This document shows, in pieces, positions 1-10,031 of a DNA stretch of 41,386 nt (position 1 is the first letter of the stretch; every line of letters starts with the position of its first letter). The stretch covers positions 1 to 41,386 of the forward strand of contig CALYOH010000003.1 of NCBI GenBank assembly GCA_945228905.1, in the 5' to 3' direction. The notes under the pieces were generated by a model. That model did no database searches. It was not told the DNA's origin and saw only the letters and a list, made by a program, of their open reading frames with translations. Made by a program: the position numbers and the translations under genes. The stretch comes from an uncultured Caryophanales bacterium (GTDB lineage Bacteria; Bacillota_I; Bacilli_A; RF39; UBA660).

Positions 1-44
1 CACGCGTAAGATCGTCGGCAGCGTCAGATGTGTATAAGAGACAG
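1..44 (+). other. Illumina Nextera i5 adapter left on the contig end (artefact)
   Basis: Bases 26-44 are the 19-bp Tn5 mosaic end AGATGTGTATAAGAGACAG. Bases 12-25 are the Nextera read-1 sequence TCGTCGGCAGCGTC. Bases 4-11 (GCGTAAGA) match the i5 index I know as S517, and bases 1-3 (CAC) match the end of the P5 primer. The order P5 tail, index, read-1 sequence, mosaic end is exactly that of a tagmented library molecule read through into its adapter. Genomic sequence starts at 45. The sequence match is direct; the index name is from memory. Confidence 0.98.
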
Positions 45-374
45 CCATTAGATGAAACATTACCAGAATTTGATGTTGCAGAAGATGATACAGTATCAAT
101 GAATATGTTATTATTTACACCAAGCATATTTAAATATATTGAAGATCATTTTGAAGAATTCTTAGATAATAATAAAGACAACTTAGAAAAATGTGAATAT
201 TTAATTCCAGATACTTTATTTGCTACTATAAGAGAAGGATATGCAACTGCAGAAGTATTAAAGACAACTGCTACATGGTATGGAGTAACATATAAAGAAG
301 ATGCAGATAATGTTAAAAAAGCATTAAAAGAATTAGTAGATAATGGAGAATATCCAAATAATTTATGGGCGTAA
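45..374 (+). CDS. Sugar nucleotidyltransferase-like protein, C-terminal fragment
   Basis: This open frame enters from the adapter junction and ends at 374, so only about 109 C-terminal residues remain. An apparent GTG start at 30 lies inside the adapter and is false. The fragment resembles the C-terminal part of the NTP_transferase-domain proteins of Firmicutes: a stretch like DTVSMNMLLFTPSIF, then LIPDTLF, then a tail with TTATWYGVTYKED and a final EYPNNLW. Such proteins transfer a nucleotide to a sugar phosphate; the N-terminal nucleotide-binding motif is missing here, so substrate and activity cannot be judged. A strong hairpin terminator directly follows the stop. The family call rests on remembered similarity. 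Confidence 0.65.
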   Translation, partial: PLDETLPEFDVAEDDTVSMNMLLFTPSIFKYIEDHFEEFLDNNKDNLEKCEYLIPDTLFATIREGYATAEVLKTTATWYGVTYKEDADNVKKALKELVDNGEYPNNLWA

Positions 375-376
375 AC

Positions 377-410
377 AAAAATGTAAACTACATAAAGTTT
401 ACATTTTTTT
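377..410 (+). terminator. Intrinsic terminator after the nucleotidyltransferase fragment
   Basis: A perfect stem of at least 11 bp pairs 379-389 with 396-406 around a 6-base loop, and is followed by a T run through 410. It starts 3 bases after the stop codon. Confidence 0.9.
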
Positions 411-411
411 A

Positions 412-441
412 TTGTATAAAAATACTAAATAAATTTATAAT
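412..441 (+). promoter_or_regulatory. Predicted sigma-A promoter for the surface protein gene
   Basis: TTGTAT at 412-417 and a perfect TATAAT at 436-441 are 18 bases apart. The -10 ends only 17 bases before the ATG at 458, so the leader would be about 10 bases and begin at the Shine-Dalgarno site. Confidence 0.55.
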
Positions 442-457
442 TAAAGTAGGTGATAAT

Positions 458-1468
458 ATGAAAAAATATATAAAGCTATTTTTAATTGCAATAGTAATAA
501 TCTTTATAACACCAAATGTATATGCAAGAGAATTTACAATTAGTGGAGTCAATTTCTCTATTGAAGGAGTAAAAATCAATCTTTATGAAATGAATTTTAC
601 TAAGGATGAAGAGGATAATCCTACCATTAATCCAGAAGATCTAAAAAACTATGCTCTTAAAAAGCCAACAAAAACAGTTACAATAGATATTAATAATTTA
701 AAATATCATCCAAAATATACTTTAGTTAACATAGATAATAGTAAAAATACAGGTGATATTAAAGATTCAAATAGTGCATTTATAGATATGAATTTTGATT
801 TTTCAGATACTAATATTCCATCATATTTAACAAATGATATTATAAATAATACATCTGAAACGAAAGGATATTTATTTGAATTAGTACTACAAATTAAATT
901 TACAAATCTACCAACTGAAATTAAACATGGATACTTAGTTAATGGTTCTGTTAGAGATGATATTGGTGACGAAATGGAAAACTATGCGTATATAAATGAA
1001 TTTGATCTAAATAAAACTACTGATTATGTTATTAATGGTGGTTATTTAGTAGATAAAAGAATTAATTATTCCAATAGTTTTTATTCTGATGTAGAAAGAG
1101 AAGAACAAAAAAATAATTCAACAAATGATTTAGCAACAACACTAGAAAAAGAAATAAATATGTCAGTAATAACATTTATAGAACACATTGCTTTAGAAGA
1201 TGGAGACAAAGAGAATGCAAATAGCTTTATTGAATTTGCATTTACTGATTTAGCAGATTTTGATGACTTTATGGAATACTTTACTGGTGAAATGACTAAT
1301 GCTACAATAACTAATTCAGGAGATTTAAAAGAAGTAACTTATGATACAATTCCAGTACCAAATACTGCATTAGATTTTTCTAAAGTAGTATATATAATTG
1401 GATATGTTCTAATTATTGGAGGAGCATATTTACTACTAAGATTTAAAACAAAGAAAGGATCTAACTAA
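458..1468 (+). CDS. Secreted, C-terminally anchored surface protein of unknown function
   Basis: The 336-residue protein starts at the ATG behind AGGTGATAAT; an upstream in-frame start at 365 would add residues running across the terminator and is rejected. Residues 1-18 form a signal peptide ending VYA. The middle is Asn/Asp-rich with alternating hydrophobic positions, consistent with beta-sandwich surface domains. Near the end, PVPNTA is followed by about 20 hydrophobic residues and a basic tail (RFKTKKGSN). This has the layout of a sortase sorting signal, with VPNTA as a possible LPXTG variant, but a plain C-terminal membrane anchor is equally possible. I do not recognise the central domain. 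It has its own promoter and terminator, so it is probably monocistronic. Confidence 0.75.
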   Translation: MKKYIKLFLIAIVIIFITPNVYAREFTISGVNFSIEGVKINLYEMNFTKDEEDNPTINPEDLKNYALKKPTKTVTIDINNLKYHPKYTLVNIDNSKNTGDIKDSNSAFIDMNFDFSDTNIPSYLTNDIINNTSETKGYLFELVLQIKFTNLPTEIKHGYLVNGSVRDDIGDEMENYAYINEFDLNKTTDYVINGGYLVDKRINYSNSFYSDVEREEQKNNSTNDLATTLEKEINMSVITFIEHIALEDGDKENANSFIEFAFTDLADFDDFMEYFTGEMTNATITNSGDLKEVTYDTIPVPNTALDFSKVVYIIGYVLIIGGAYLLLRFKTKKGSN

Positions 1469-1481
1469 ACCTTTCTTTTTT
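1450..1481 (+). terminator. Terminator overlapping the end of the surface protein gene
   Basis: AAAGAAAGG (1450-1458) pairs with CCTTTCTTT (1470-1478) and a T run follows. The stop codon (1466-1468) lies in the loop. Confidence 0.85.
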
Positions 1482-1499
1482 GTGCTTTTATGATATAAT
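1472..1499 (+). promoter_or_regulatory. Extended -10 promoter for the HELNH protein gene
   Basis: TGATATAAT at 1491-1499 is a perfect TGn-extended -10. TTTCTT at 1472-1477, 16 bases upstream and inside the terminator, could act as a weak -35. The ATG follows 21 bases after the -10. Confidence 0.6.
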
Positions 1500-1519
1500 A
1501 TGCCCTTGAGGTGTATGCC

Positions 1520-2506
1520 ATGAGTGTTGATACAATATTAAATGATATACAATTAAAAATTGAATATCCAAGAATGATTAAATATATCAATATGAATGCT
1601 ACTTATGTTAATAGAAGTGCTAATGATAATAAACCTGAATATGATTTTGGTACTTATAATAAATATATAGAAAAATATATTAATATATGTAAAACAAAAC
1701 TATCACAAGAACAATTAAGTAATTTATATCGAAACTTAAGAACATTAAAAATAAGATTAGAAGAAAAAGAGAAGACACCAAGATTAATTAGAACTATATC
1801 TTTAGGATATTATAATAGTAATAGAAATGAAATAACTATAGAACAATATAAAGATAGAACCTATACTGATAAGGATATAGAAAGTGTATTATTTCATGAA
1901 TTAAATCATATGTCATCTACTAGAACTATGGAAGATGACGTAGTATGTGGATTTGCAATTCCTAACGTTATAGGTGATGGATTAAATGAAGGTTATACAG
2001 AATATATAACAAAAAGAGATTTCTTAAATGAAGAATATTATGATACAGATAACTACTTTATAGTAATTGCTAAAGGAATAGAAAATATTATAGGTAGTGA
2101 TAAAATGAAAGAATATTACTATAATTCAGATATTTATTCAGTAGTAGATGAATTATCTAAATATAGTAATAGAAAAGAAGTTATAAGAATGTTATTCTTA
2201 TTAGATAAAATGAGAAGTTCATTCTATGATCGTAGAGATATATCATTAATGGTAAAATATATCTCAAGAATTAATAAAATTAAATTAGATTTAGAATTAG
2301 AACAAGGTATTATTGATTATGAAACATATCAAATAGAAAGAGCCATAAAAGTAGATGAATTAAAGTTTGGAAGAATTTGGCCAGATGAGACAAGAGTATT
2401 ACATAAAGATGGTTATTTTATGTTTGAATATAAAGATCAAGAAAGTGAATTATATTATTTTGATACATCAAATGATGTAAAAAATAATCCAAAATTAACT
2501 AAATAA
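1520..2506 (+). CDS. Putative zinc metallopeptidase-like protein (HELNH)
   Basis: The protein has 328 residues. The ATG at 1520 is preferred over the upstream GTG at 1511 because the Shine-Dalgarno GAGGTG (1508-1513) lies 6 bases before it and overlaps the GTG. HELNH at about residues 126-130 fits the HExxH zinc site, and NEGYTE at about 156-161 supplies a gluzincin-type third ligand (the Glu of NEG). There is no signal peptide or membrane segment, so the protein is probably cytoplasmic. The flanks are helical and rich in Lys, Glu and Tyr, without a domain I recognise. Substrate is unknown. It is likely transcribed alone, with a hairpin between it and ligA. Confidence 0.7.
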   Translation: MSVDTILNDIQLKIEYPRMIKYINMNATYVNRSANDNKPEYDFGTYNKYIEKYINICKTKLSQEQLSNLYRNLRTLKIRLEEKEKTPRLIRTISLGYYNSNRNEITIEQYKDRTYTDKDIESVLFHELNHMSSTRTMEDDVVCGFAIPNVIGDGLNEGYTEYITKRDFLNEEYYDTDNYFIVIAKGIENIIGSDKMKEYYYNSDIYSVVDELSKYSNRKEVIRMLFLLDKMRSSFYDRRDISLMVKYISRINKIKLDLELEQGIIDYETYQIERAIKVDELKFGRIWPDETRVLHKDGYFMFEYKDQESELYYFDTSNDVKNNPKLTK

Positions 2507-4540
<2,034 letters not shown>

Positions 4541-4552
4541 GGGAGTGAACTT

Positions 4553-5806
4553 ATGCATATTGATAATGTAAATAAAGAAACATTAGAAAATGCAGCTAAG
4601 AAAAAAAGAAAGTTCTCATTAAAGAGAGCTATCGCAACAGGACTTGTAATTGTTTCATTAGTACCAGGATTAACTGGTTGTGGAGGAAAAGCAACTACTG
4701 AAACGGTAGATACTACAACACAAACAGAAACTACATATTTTGATGATGAAGAAAGATCAAAACAAACGATTTATTTTGGATCAGATATGACAAATACTGC
4801 TGTAGAAGAACTTAAAGAATTTGGAGCGAATGTAACAAAAATATATTTGTATCAAGCTTTCTCAATAGATGATTTAAGTGATATAGCAGAATATTGTCCA
4901 AATCTAGAAGAAATATATATAGATTATTGTCCTTCTATTACAGACTTAACATTTATATATTCACTTCCAAATCTAAAAAAAGTATCAATTGAAGAAAATG
5001 GATTTGTTACTCCAGAATTAGTAGAATACTTAGATAGAAATGGAATAGAACATAATATTGTACAACAAGATTTAGATAATGCAGCAGAAATACAAAGTAT
5101 TTTAGATGAAATAATTACAGAAGATATGACAGATGAAGAAAAAATACAAGCAGTTACTTATTATGTAATAGATAATTATAAATATAAGATAACTAAAGTA
5201 TTTGAATCAAATGCAGATCCACTAACAAGTACTCTAAAGAATGGTGGAGGAGTATGTGCAAGTTATGCATATCTTACAAATATATTACTTAGAGGAGCAG
5301 GAATTAAATCATATGAAGTTACTACCTCAGAAGAAGTATTGATGGGACATGCATGGAATGTGATAGAAATAGATGGTAAATACTATTATTTAGATGCAAC
5401 TAATATTAAACAAATTCCAATAATATCAAAATTAGTATTAAAATACTTTAATGTAGGATTTTTTTATATGACAGATCCAAGAGCAACAGGTCTTTCTCCA
5501 ATGAAAGATTTTGATAAAGCAGAAAAAGTAACTATTCCAGAAGAAATGATTGCTGATATAGAAAGAGGAGAAAATGAAAAGACTATCTTCGAAAAATATG
5601 GAAATAGTGTACCAGCAAGAATAATAGAAATAGTTTTAGCAATTACAGCAATAACTGCAGGTGTAACTCTAACAACTAAAGGAATAGGAGCAGTAAATGA
5701 TACTATTTCTGAAAAAAAGAGAAGAAAAAGAGAAAGAGAAAGACGACAAAGAGAAGAACAAGCAAGAAGAGATGCAGCATGTAAAGGAGGAAGAAGATAT
5801 TATTAG
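4553..5806 (+). CDS. Transglutaminase-like lipoprotein with C-terminal membrane segment
   Basis: The 417-residue protein starts behind GGGAGTG. A basic N-terminus is followed by a hydrophobic stretch and a lipobox-like LTGC, so Cys43 is the likely lipidated residue. Residues 105-165 contain leucine-rich-repeat-like units (LEEIYI, LKKVSI). Residues 170-300 form a transglutaminase/protease-like fold with a complete triad: Cys235 in GGVCASY, His266 in GHAWN and Asp281 in YLDAT. Such domains often act as cell-wall-associated proteases or crosslinkers. Near residues 358-380 there is a second hydrophobic segment, then a strongly basic Arg-rich tail, which is unusual for a lipoprotein and would place both ends at the membrane. 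Substrate is unknown. Confidence 0.8.
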   Translation: MHIDNVNKETLENAAKKKRKFSLKRAIATGLVIVSLVPGLTGCGGKATTETVDTTTQTETTYFDDEERSKQTIYFGSDMTNTAVEELKEFGANVTKIYLYQAFSIDDLSDIAEYCPNLEEIYIDYCPSITDLTFIYSLPNLKKVSIEENGFVTPELVEYLDRNGIEHNIVQQDLDNAAEIQSILDEIITEDMTDEEKIQAVTYYVIDNYKYKITKVFESNADPLTSTLKNGGGVCASYAYLTNILLRGAGIKSYEVTTSEEVLMGHAWNVIEIDGKYYYLDATNIKQIPIISKLVLKYFNVGFFYMTDPRATGLSPMKDFDKAEKVTIPEEMIADIERGENEKTIFEKYGNSVPARIIEIVLAITAITAGVTLTTKGIGAVNDTISEKKRRKRERERRQREEQARRDAACKGGRRYY

Positions 5807-5820
5807 TATTCCTCTTTTTT
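5783..5820 (+). terminator. Terminator overlapping the end of the lipoprotein gene
   Basis: GAGGAA (5787-5792) pairs with TTCCTC (5809-5814), extended by weaker A-T pairs, and six T follow. The stop codon (5804-5806) lies inside the structure. Confidence 0.7.
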
Positions 5821-5821
5821 G

Positions 5822-5850
5822 TTTACAAAATAACAAAAATATATTATAAT
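5822..5850 (+). promoter_or_regulatory. Sigma-A promoter for the OB-fold membrane protein gene
   Basis: TTTACA (5822-5827) and TATAAT (5845-5850) are separated by exactly 17 bases. The ATG lies 35 bases after the -10, behind GAGGTGAG. Confidence 0.8.
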
Positions 5851-5884
5851 ATGCGAAGAAAAAAGGGAATGTTGAGGTGAGACT

Positions 5885-6745
5885 ATGAAAAGAAGAAATG
5901 AAGAATTTGATGAAGAAATTATATTAGACGAAACAGAAGATATTGAAGACATAGAAGCAGATGAAATCATAGAAGAAAAGAAACCCAAAAAGAAGAAAAA
6001 AAATAAAAAGAGAAAAGTTAAATCAGAAGAACCAGTAATAATAAGAGAAATAGATGATGAAGAAGCAGAAGAAATTATAAGAAAAAGAAGAGAAGAAAAA
6101 GATGATATTATCATATTGGATGATAATAAAGAAACAACTAAGAAGAGAATAAAGAAAAATAAAAAGAAAAATCCAAATAGAATAATTAATATATTCTTTA
6201 TAATTATAGTTCTTTTAATAGTAATGGTATCTACTGATATAGTATTAGTATCTAAGTTTAATAAAGGTCCATTCTTTGCAATACCAGTAAAGACATATGA
6301 TGACGGTGGATCAAAAGAATATTATGGTATAGGTTATAAAGTAATTAAATATAAACAACTACAAGGTAGAAGAGATAAAGCTATAGGTACTTGGGGACTT
6401 AAATATAATATTGAGCCAACTACAGTACAAGCAATTGATCTTGCAATAGAATTTAATAATAATGAAACAGAAACATATAAAAAGTACTATAAACAATTTG
6501 TAAGAATAGTAGGTACTTTAAAAGATATAGATACTTATAACAATGTAATAATAATTGGATATGAAGATGAAGATGGTAAATATACAATAGATGTAAGATG
6601 TAATATGGCAACTGATTATTCATATTTAGAAAACTTAAATTTAGGTGAAGAAATAACTGTAATAGGTAATGTTACTAAATATAGTTATAAAACAGAAAAA
6701 TCAATGAGTAGACTATATTTAGATAATGTTTTTGCAGAACAATAA
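5885..6745 (+). CDS. Single-pass membrane protein with charged N-terminus and OB-fold-like outer domain
   Basis: The 286-residue protein starts 8 bases after GAGGTG. About the first 100 residues are almost entirely Glu/Asp blocks alternating with Lys/Arg blocks, probably disordered and cytoplasmic. One membrane segment (about 100-123) follows. Residues after about 125 form a compact outer domain whose second half (FVRIVGTLKDI, NNVIIIGYEDEDG, GEEITVIGNV) resembles an OB fold of the tRNA_anti-like type. The specific role is unknown. Its base pattern reads as long purine-rich runs on the plus strand. It is flanked by its own promoter and terminator. Confidence 0.65.
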   Translation: MKRRNEEFDEEIILDETEDIEDIEADEIIEEKKPKKKKKNKKRKVKSEEPVIIREIDDEEAEEIIRKRREEKDDIIILDDNKETTKKRIKKNKKKNPNRIINIFFIIIVLLIVMVSTDIVLVSKFNKGPFFAIPVKTYDDGGSKEYYGIGYKVIKYKQLQGRRDKAIGTWGLKYNIEPTTVQAIDLAIEFNNNETETYKKYYKQFVRIVGTLKDIDTYNNVIIIGYEDEDGKYTIDVRCNMATDYSYLENLNLGEEITVIGNVTKYSYKTEKSMSRLYLDNVFAEQ

Positions 6746-6750
6746 AATAT

Positions 6751-6780
6751 TAAGGATAATATTAAATATTATCCTTTTTT
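6751..6780 (+). terminator. Terminator before gatC
   Basis: AAGGATAATATT (6752-6763) is the reverse complement of 6765-6776; the real loop must be somewhat larger than one base. T residues follow to 6780. Confidence 0.9.
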
Positions 6781-6781
6781 A

Positions 6782-6790
6782 TGTTATAAT
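6782..6790 (+). promoter_or_regulatory. Extended -10 promoter of the gatCAB operon
   Basis: TGTTATAAT lies 1 base after the terminator T run, with no convincing -35. The gatC Shine-Dalgarno (AAGGGAGG) starts about 10 bases after the -10. Confidence 0.65.
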
Positions 6791-6815
6791 AAAAAAAGTT
6801 AAGGGAGGCCTTTCT

Positions 6816-7124
6816 ATGAAAGAAAAACTAACTAAAGAAGAAGTATTACATGTTGCTGATTTAGCAAGAATAAAATTAACAGAAGAAGAAATAGAAAAGT
6901 ACCAAGTACAATTAAAACAATTATTAAGTGATGTTGAAAAAATAAATGATGTTAAAGGATATGATGATGATATCCTAATTGCTTGTTGGGAAAATAATGC
7001 TGAATTAAGAAAAGATGAATCAGGAGAAATGCTAGAACCAAAAGAAGTACTAGAAAATGCTCCAAGACATAGTGGGAACTATATAGCGGTCCCAGTAGTA
7101 ATATCTGGAGGTGAAGGAGCATAA
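6816..7124 (+). CDS. gatC: Asp-tRNA(Asn)/Glu-tRNA(Gln) amidotransferase subunit C
   Basis: GatC is the small subunit that wraps between GatA and GatB and stabilises the complex that amidates misacylated Glu-tRNA(Gln) or Asp-tRNA(Asn). The protein has 102 residues, the normal length. The N-terminus has the family pattern VLHVADLARIKLTEEE, and the end matches the usual LRKDE ... VLENAPRHSGNYIAVPVV. An upstream in-frame start at 6726 would run through the previous gene's end and the terminator; the ATG at 6816 follows AAGGGAGG. Its stop overlaps the gatA start (TAATG). Confidence 0.95.
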   Translation: MKEKLTKEEVLHVADLARIKLTEEEIEKYQVQLKQLLSDVEKINDVKGYDDDILIACWENNAELRKDESGEMLEPKEVLENAPRHSGNYIAVPVVISGGEGA

Positions 7125-8566
7125 TGAAATATAATAGTATGAGTATTGAAGAAATACATAAATTATTAAAAGATAAAAAGATTAAACCAATAGATTTAGT
7201 AGAAGAAGCAGTTAAGAGTATAGAAGAAAGTGGTCTTAATGCTTATATAACTCTTAATAAAGAAGAAGCAATTAAACAAGCAAAAGAATTAGAAAATAAA
7301 GAAGTAGATAATATACTATTTGGTCTTCCTATTGCAGTAAAAGATAATATTGTAACTAAAGGATTAAAGACAACATGTGCATCTCATATATTAGATAACT
7401 TTATACCTATATATGATGCAACAATAGTAGAAAAGATAAAAGAAAAGAACATGATTATCATTGGTAAAACAAATATGGATGAATTTGCAATGGGATCAAG
7501 TTCAAGAACATCTTATTTTGGAGCACCAAGAAACCCATGGAATAAGGAAAAAATCTGTGGAGGATCATCAGGTGGTTCAGCAGCAACAATCGCTAATAGA
7601 GACGTTTTATTTGCTTTAGGATCAGATACTGGAGGTTCTATTAGACAACCAGCTAGTTATACAGGAATAGTTGGAATGAAACCAACATATGGAAGAATAT
7701 CTAGATATGGTTTAGTAGCATTCGCATCAAGCTTAGACCAAATTGGTCCAATGACAAAGAATGTCTATGAAAATGCCTTATTATTAAATGCAATTACAGG
7801 AAAAGACCATAAAGATTTAACTAGTATAGAAACAGATGAAGACTTTACTAGAATGATTGGAGAAGATATTAAAGGTATGAAAATAGCAGTACCTAACTTC
7901 TTCATGAGTGAAATAGTAAGTGATGAAATAAGAAATAAAGTAAAAGAAACAATAAATGTATTAGAGTCTTTCGGAGCAACAGTAGATTATGTAGATATTA
8001 AATATATAGAAAATGCAGTTACTCTATATCAAATAATTGCTATGGGAGAAGCAAGTTCTAACTTAGCAAGATTTGATGGATTAAGATATGGTCATTCTAT
8101 AGAAGAACCAAAAGATATAAATGATTTATATTACAGTACTAGAGCAGAAGGCTTTGGAGAAGAAGTAAAAAGAAGAATAATGGTAGGTTCATACTTATTA
8201 AGTGGAGAAAATGCAAAAACTTATTATAATAAAGCTCTATCTATTAGAGATGATATTAGAAAAGAATTTAAAAATGTATTTAAAAAATATGATCTTATTA
8301 TTGGACCAACTACTACAACAACAGCTTATAACTTGGATGATCCAATGGATGATCCATCTAAATCATTTATGGATGATATTTTAGTAATACCAGTTAATAT
8401 GGCAGGACTTCCTGGATTAAATATGCCAATTGGTTTTGATAAAGATAATATGCCAATAGGAATGCAAATAATAGGAAATTCTTTTGAAGAAGCTAAAATA
8501 TATAAATTAGCTAGTTATCTTGAAAAGAAATTAGACTTAAATCTAACACCTGGAGGTGAAAAATAA
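7124..8566 (+). CDS. gatA: Asp-tRNA(Asn)/Glu-tRNA(Gln) amidotransferase subunit A
   Basis: GatA is the amidase that releases ammonia from glutamine for transamidation. At 480 residues it is the usual length. The amidase signature GGSSGGSAA is present, and the Ser-cisSer-Lys triad can be placed as Lys73 (AVKDN), Ser148 (GGSSGG) and Ser172 (DTGGSIRQPAS), the same spacing as in characterised GatA proteins. The start overlaps the gatC stop by one base and the end overlaps the gatB start (TAATG), so the three subunits are translationally coupled. Presence of GatCAB suggests that Gln-tRNA, Asn-tRNA or both are made indirectly. Confidence 0.97.
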   Translation: MKYNSMSIEEIHKLLKDKKIKPIDLVEEAVKSIEESGLNAYITLNKEEAIKQAKELENKEVDNILFGLPIAVKDNIVTKGLKTTCASHILDNFIPIYDATIVEKIKEKNMIIIGKTNMDEFAMGSSSRTSYFGAPRNPWNKEKICGGSSGGSAATIANRDVLFALGSDTGGSIRQPASYTGIVGMKPTYGRISRYGLVAFASSLDQIGPMTKNVYENALLLNAITGKDHKDLTSIETDEDFTRMIGEDIKGMKIAVPNFFMSEIVSDEIRNKVKETINVLESFGATVDYVDIKYIENAVTLYQIIAMGEASSNLARFDGLRYGHSIEEPKDINDLYYSTRAEGFGEEVKRRIMVGSYLLSGENAKTYYNKALSIRDDIRKEFKNVFKKYDLIIGPTTTTTAYNLDDPMDDPSKSFMDDILVIPVNMAGLPGLNMPIGFDKDNMPIGMQIIGNSFEEAKIYKLASYLEKKLDLNLTPGGEK

Positions 8567-9984
8567 TGAATTATATACCTACAATAGGTGTAGAAGTACA
8601 CTTAGAATTAAAAACAAAAACAAAGATCTTCTCTAATTCAACAAATGGATATGGAGAAATGGCTAATTCATTAACAAATGTTGTAGATTTAGGTTATCCT
8701 GGTACACTACCAACTCTAAATGAAGAAGTAATTAATATTGGTATAAAAGCCGCAACTATTCTTAATTGTAAGATTAGAAAACAAATGCATTTCGATAGAA
8801 AAAATTACTTCTATCCAGATAATCCAAAGAATTATCAAATTACACAAGCAAGAACTCCTATTGGATATGATGGATATGTAGAAATAGAAGTTAATGGTGA
8901 AAAGAAAAAAGTAGAAATAGAAGAAATGCATATAGAAGAAGATACATGTAAGAGTGCTCATAGAGGAAATAAAACATTATTAGACTTTAATAGAGCAGGA
9001 GTACCTTTACTAGAGATAGTAACTAAACCATGTATGTCTTCACCAGAAGAAGCAAAAGCTTACTTAGAAAAACTAAGAGAATTAATGCTATATGGTAATA
9101 TTAGTGACTGTAAGATTGAAGAAGGATCTATGAGAGCAGATACAAATGTATCTATTAGAAAGAATGAATCAGATCCATTCGGTACAAAAGCAGAAGTTAA
9201 AAATATAGGTTCAATTACAAATGTTGGAGTTGCTATAGAAAAAGAAATAGAAAGACAAAGCAAATTATATGACAACGGAGAAACATTTAAACCACAAACA
9301 AGAAGATTTGATGATAAACTACAAGATACAGTACTAATGAGAATAAAAGAAACAGGAAATGATTATAGATATTTCCCAGAACCAGATATTCCATTTGTAG
9401 TATTAACAGATGAAATGATTGAAAATGTAGTTAAAGATATTCCAATGATGCCAGATGAAAGAAGAGAAGTATATGTAGAAAAAGGAGTATCTGAAATTAA
9501 TACAAATAAATTAGTACAAAATAGATCATTGAGTGATTACTTTAATGAAATATTAAATGAAAATACTAACTTTAAAATAGCAAGTAATCTTCTTTTAGGA
9601 GATATATCTGCATATTTAAATAAAAAAGAAATAGATATTAAAGATACTAAATTAACTAAAGATAAATTCCTAGATTTAATTAAAAAGTATGAAGATAATA
9701 CTATTACAAGTAAAAATCTAAAAGAAATATTAGATGTTATCTTAGAAAGTGATAAATCAATAGAAGAAATAATGAAAGATAATGGTATTGAAAATATCAC
9801 TGATGATAATGAAATAAGAGAAATAATTAAAACAATTATTAAGAATAACCCAGATAGTGTTAATGACTATAAAAATGGTCATGATAGAGCTATTAAGTTC
9901 CTTATGGGACAAGTAATGAAAGAGACAAAGGGTAAGGCAAATCCTAAGCTTGCTAATGATATTTTAGTAGAAGAACTAAGTTGA
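8566..9984 (+). CDS. gatB: Asp-tRNA(Asn)/Glu-tRNA(Gln) amidotransferase subunit B
   Basis: GatB activates the misacylated tRNA's carboxylate with ATP and receives ammonia from GatA. The protein is 472 residues, close to the usual length. The N-terminal catalytic domain begins with IGVEVHLELKTKTKIFS and contains MHIEEDTCKS, DFNRAGVPLLEIVT and the GSMRADTNVSI block; FPEPDIP marks the end of the cradle. The C-terminal helical/YqeY-like tRNA-binding tail (about 300-472) is complete and ends with ETKGKANPKLANDIL, typical of the family. It ends with TGA, while Trp is TGG throughout, which argues against a Mycoplasma-type code. Confidence 0.97.
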   Translation: MNYIPTIGVEVHLELKTKTKIFSNSTNGYGEMANSLTNVVDLGYPGTLPTLNEEVINIGIKAATILNCKIRKQMHFDRKNYFYPDNPKNYQITQARTPIGYDGYVEIEVNGEKKKVEIEEMHIEEDTCKSAHRGNKTLLDFNRAGVPLLEIVTKPCMSSPEEAKAYLEKLRELMLYGNISDCKIEEGSMRADTNVSIRKNESDPFGTKAEVKNIGSITNVGVAIEKEIERQSKLYDNGETFKPQTRRFDDKLQDTVLMRIKETGNDYRYFPEPDIPFVVLTDEMIENVVKDIPMMPDERREVYVEKGVSEINTNKLVQNRSLSDYFNEILNENTNFKIASNLLLGDISAYLNKKEIDIKDTKLTKDKFLDLIKKYEDNTITSKNLKEILDVILESDKSIEEIMKDNGIENITDDNEIREIIKTIIKNNPDSVNDYKNGHDRAIKFLMGQVMKETKGKANPKLANDILVEELS

Positions 9985-10009
9985 AAAAGGACCCTTCATA
10001 GTGTATAAT
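9981..10009 (+). promoter_or_regulatory. Sigma-A promoter overlapping the gatB stop codon
   Basis: TTGAAA (9981-9986) and TATAAT (10004-10009) are 17 bases apart, a near-consensus promoter. The -35 contains the gatB TGA stop. No terminator is visible after gatB, so read-through into the next operon is possible. Confidence 0.8.
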
Positions 10010-10031
10010 ATTTAAAATAGGATGTGATAAT

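Noticed and set aside
26..44. A natural Tn5/IS50 end, suggesting a composite transposon.
   Set aside because: The mosaic end is the engineered 19-bp sequence and is preceded by the Nextera read-1 sequence and an i5 index, so it comes from library preparation.
365..457. Longer N-terminus of the surface protein from the start at 365.
   Set aside because: It would translate through a perfect terminator hairpin and place the signal peptide internally; the ATG at 458 has a good ribosome site.
5803..6114. Minus-strand open frame rich in Ser and Phe opposite the charged membrane protein.
   Set aside because: It is the mirror of a Glu/Lys-rich repeat region; such low-complexity coding always opens the opposite strand.
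9982..9984. TGA read as Trp (Mycoplasma code), suggested by the very low GC content.
   Set aside because: GatB ends at a family-typical position with this TGA, and conserved Trp positions use TGG throughout.
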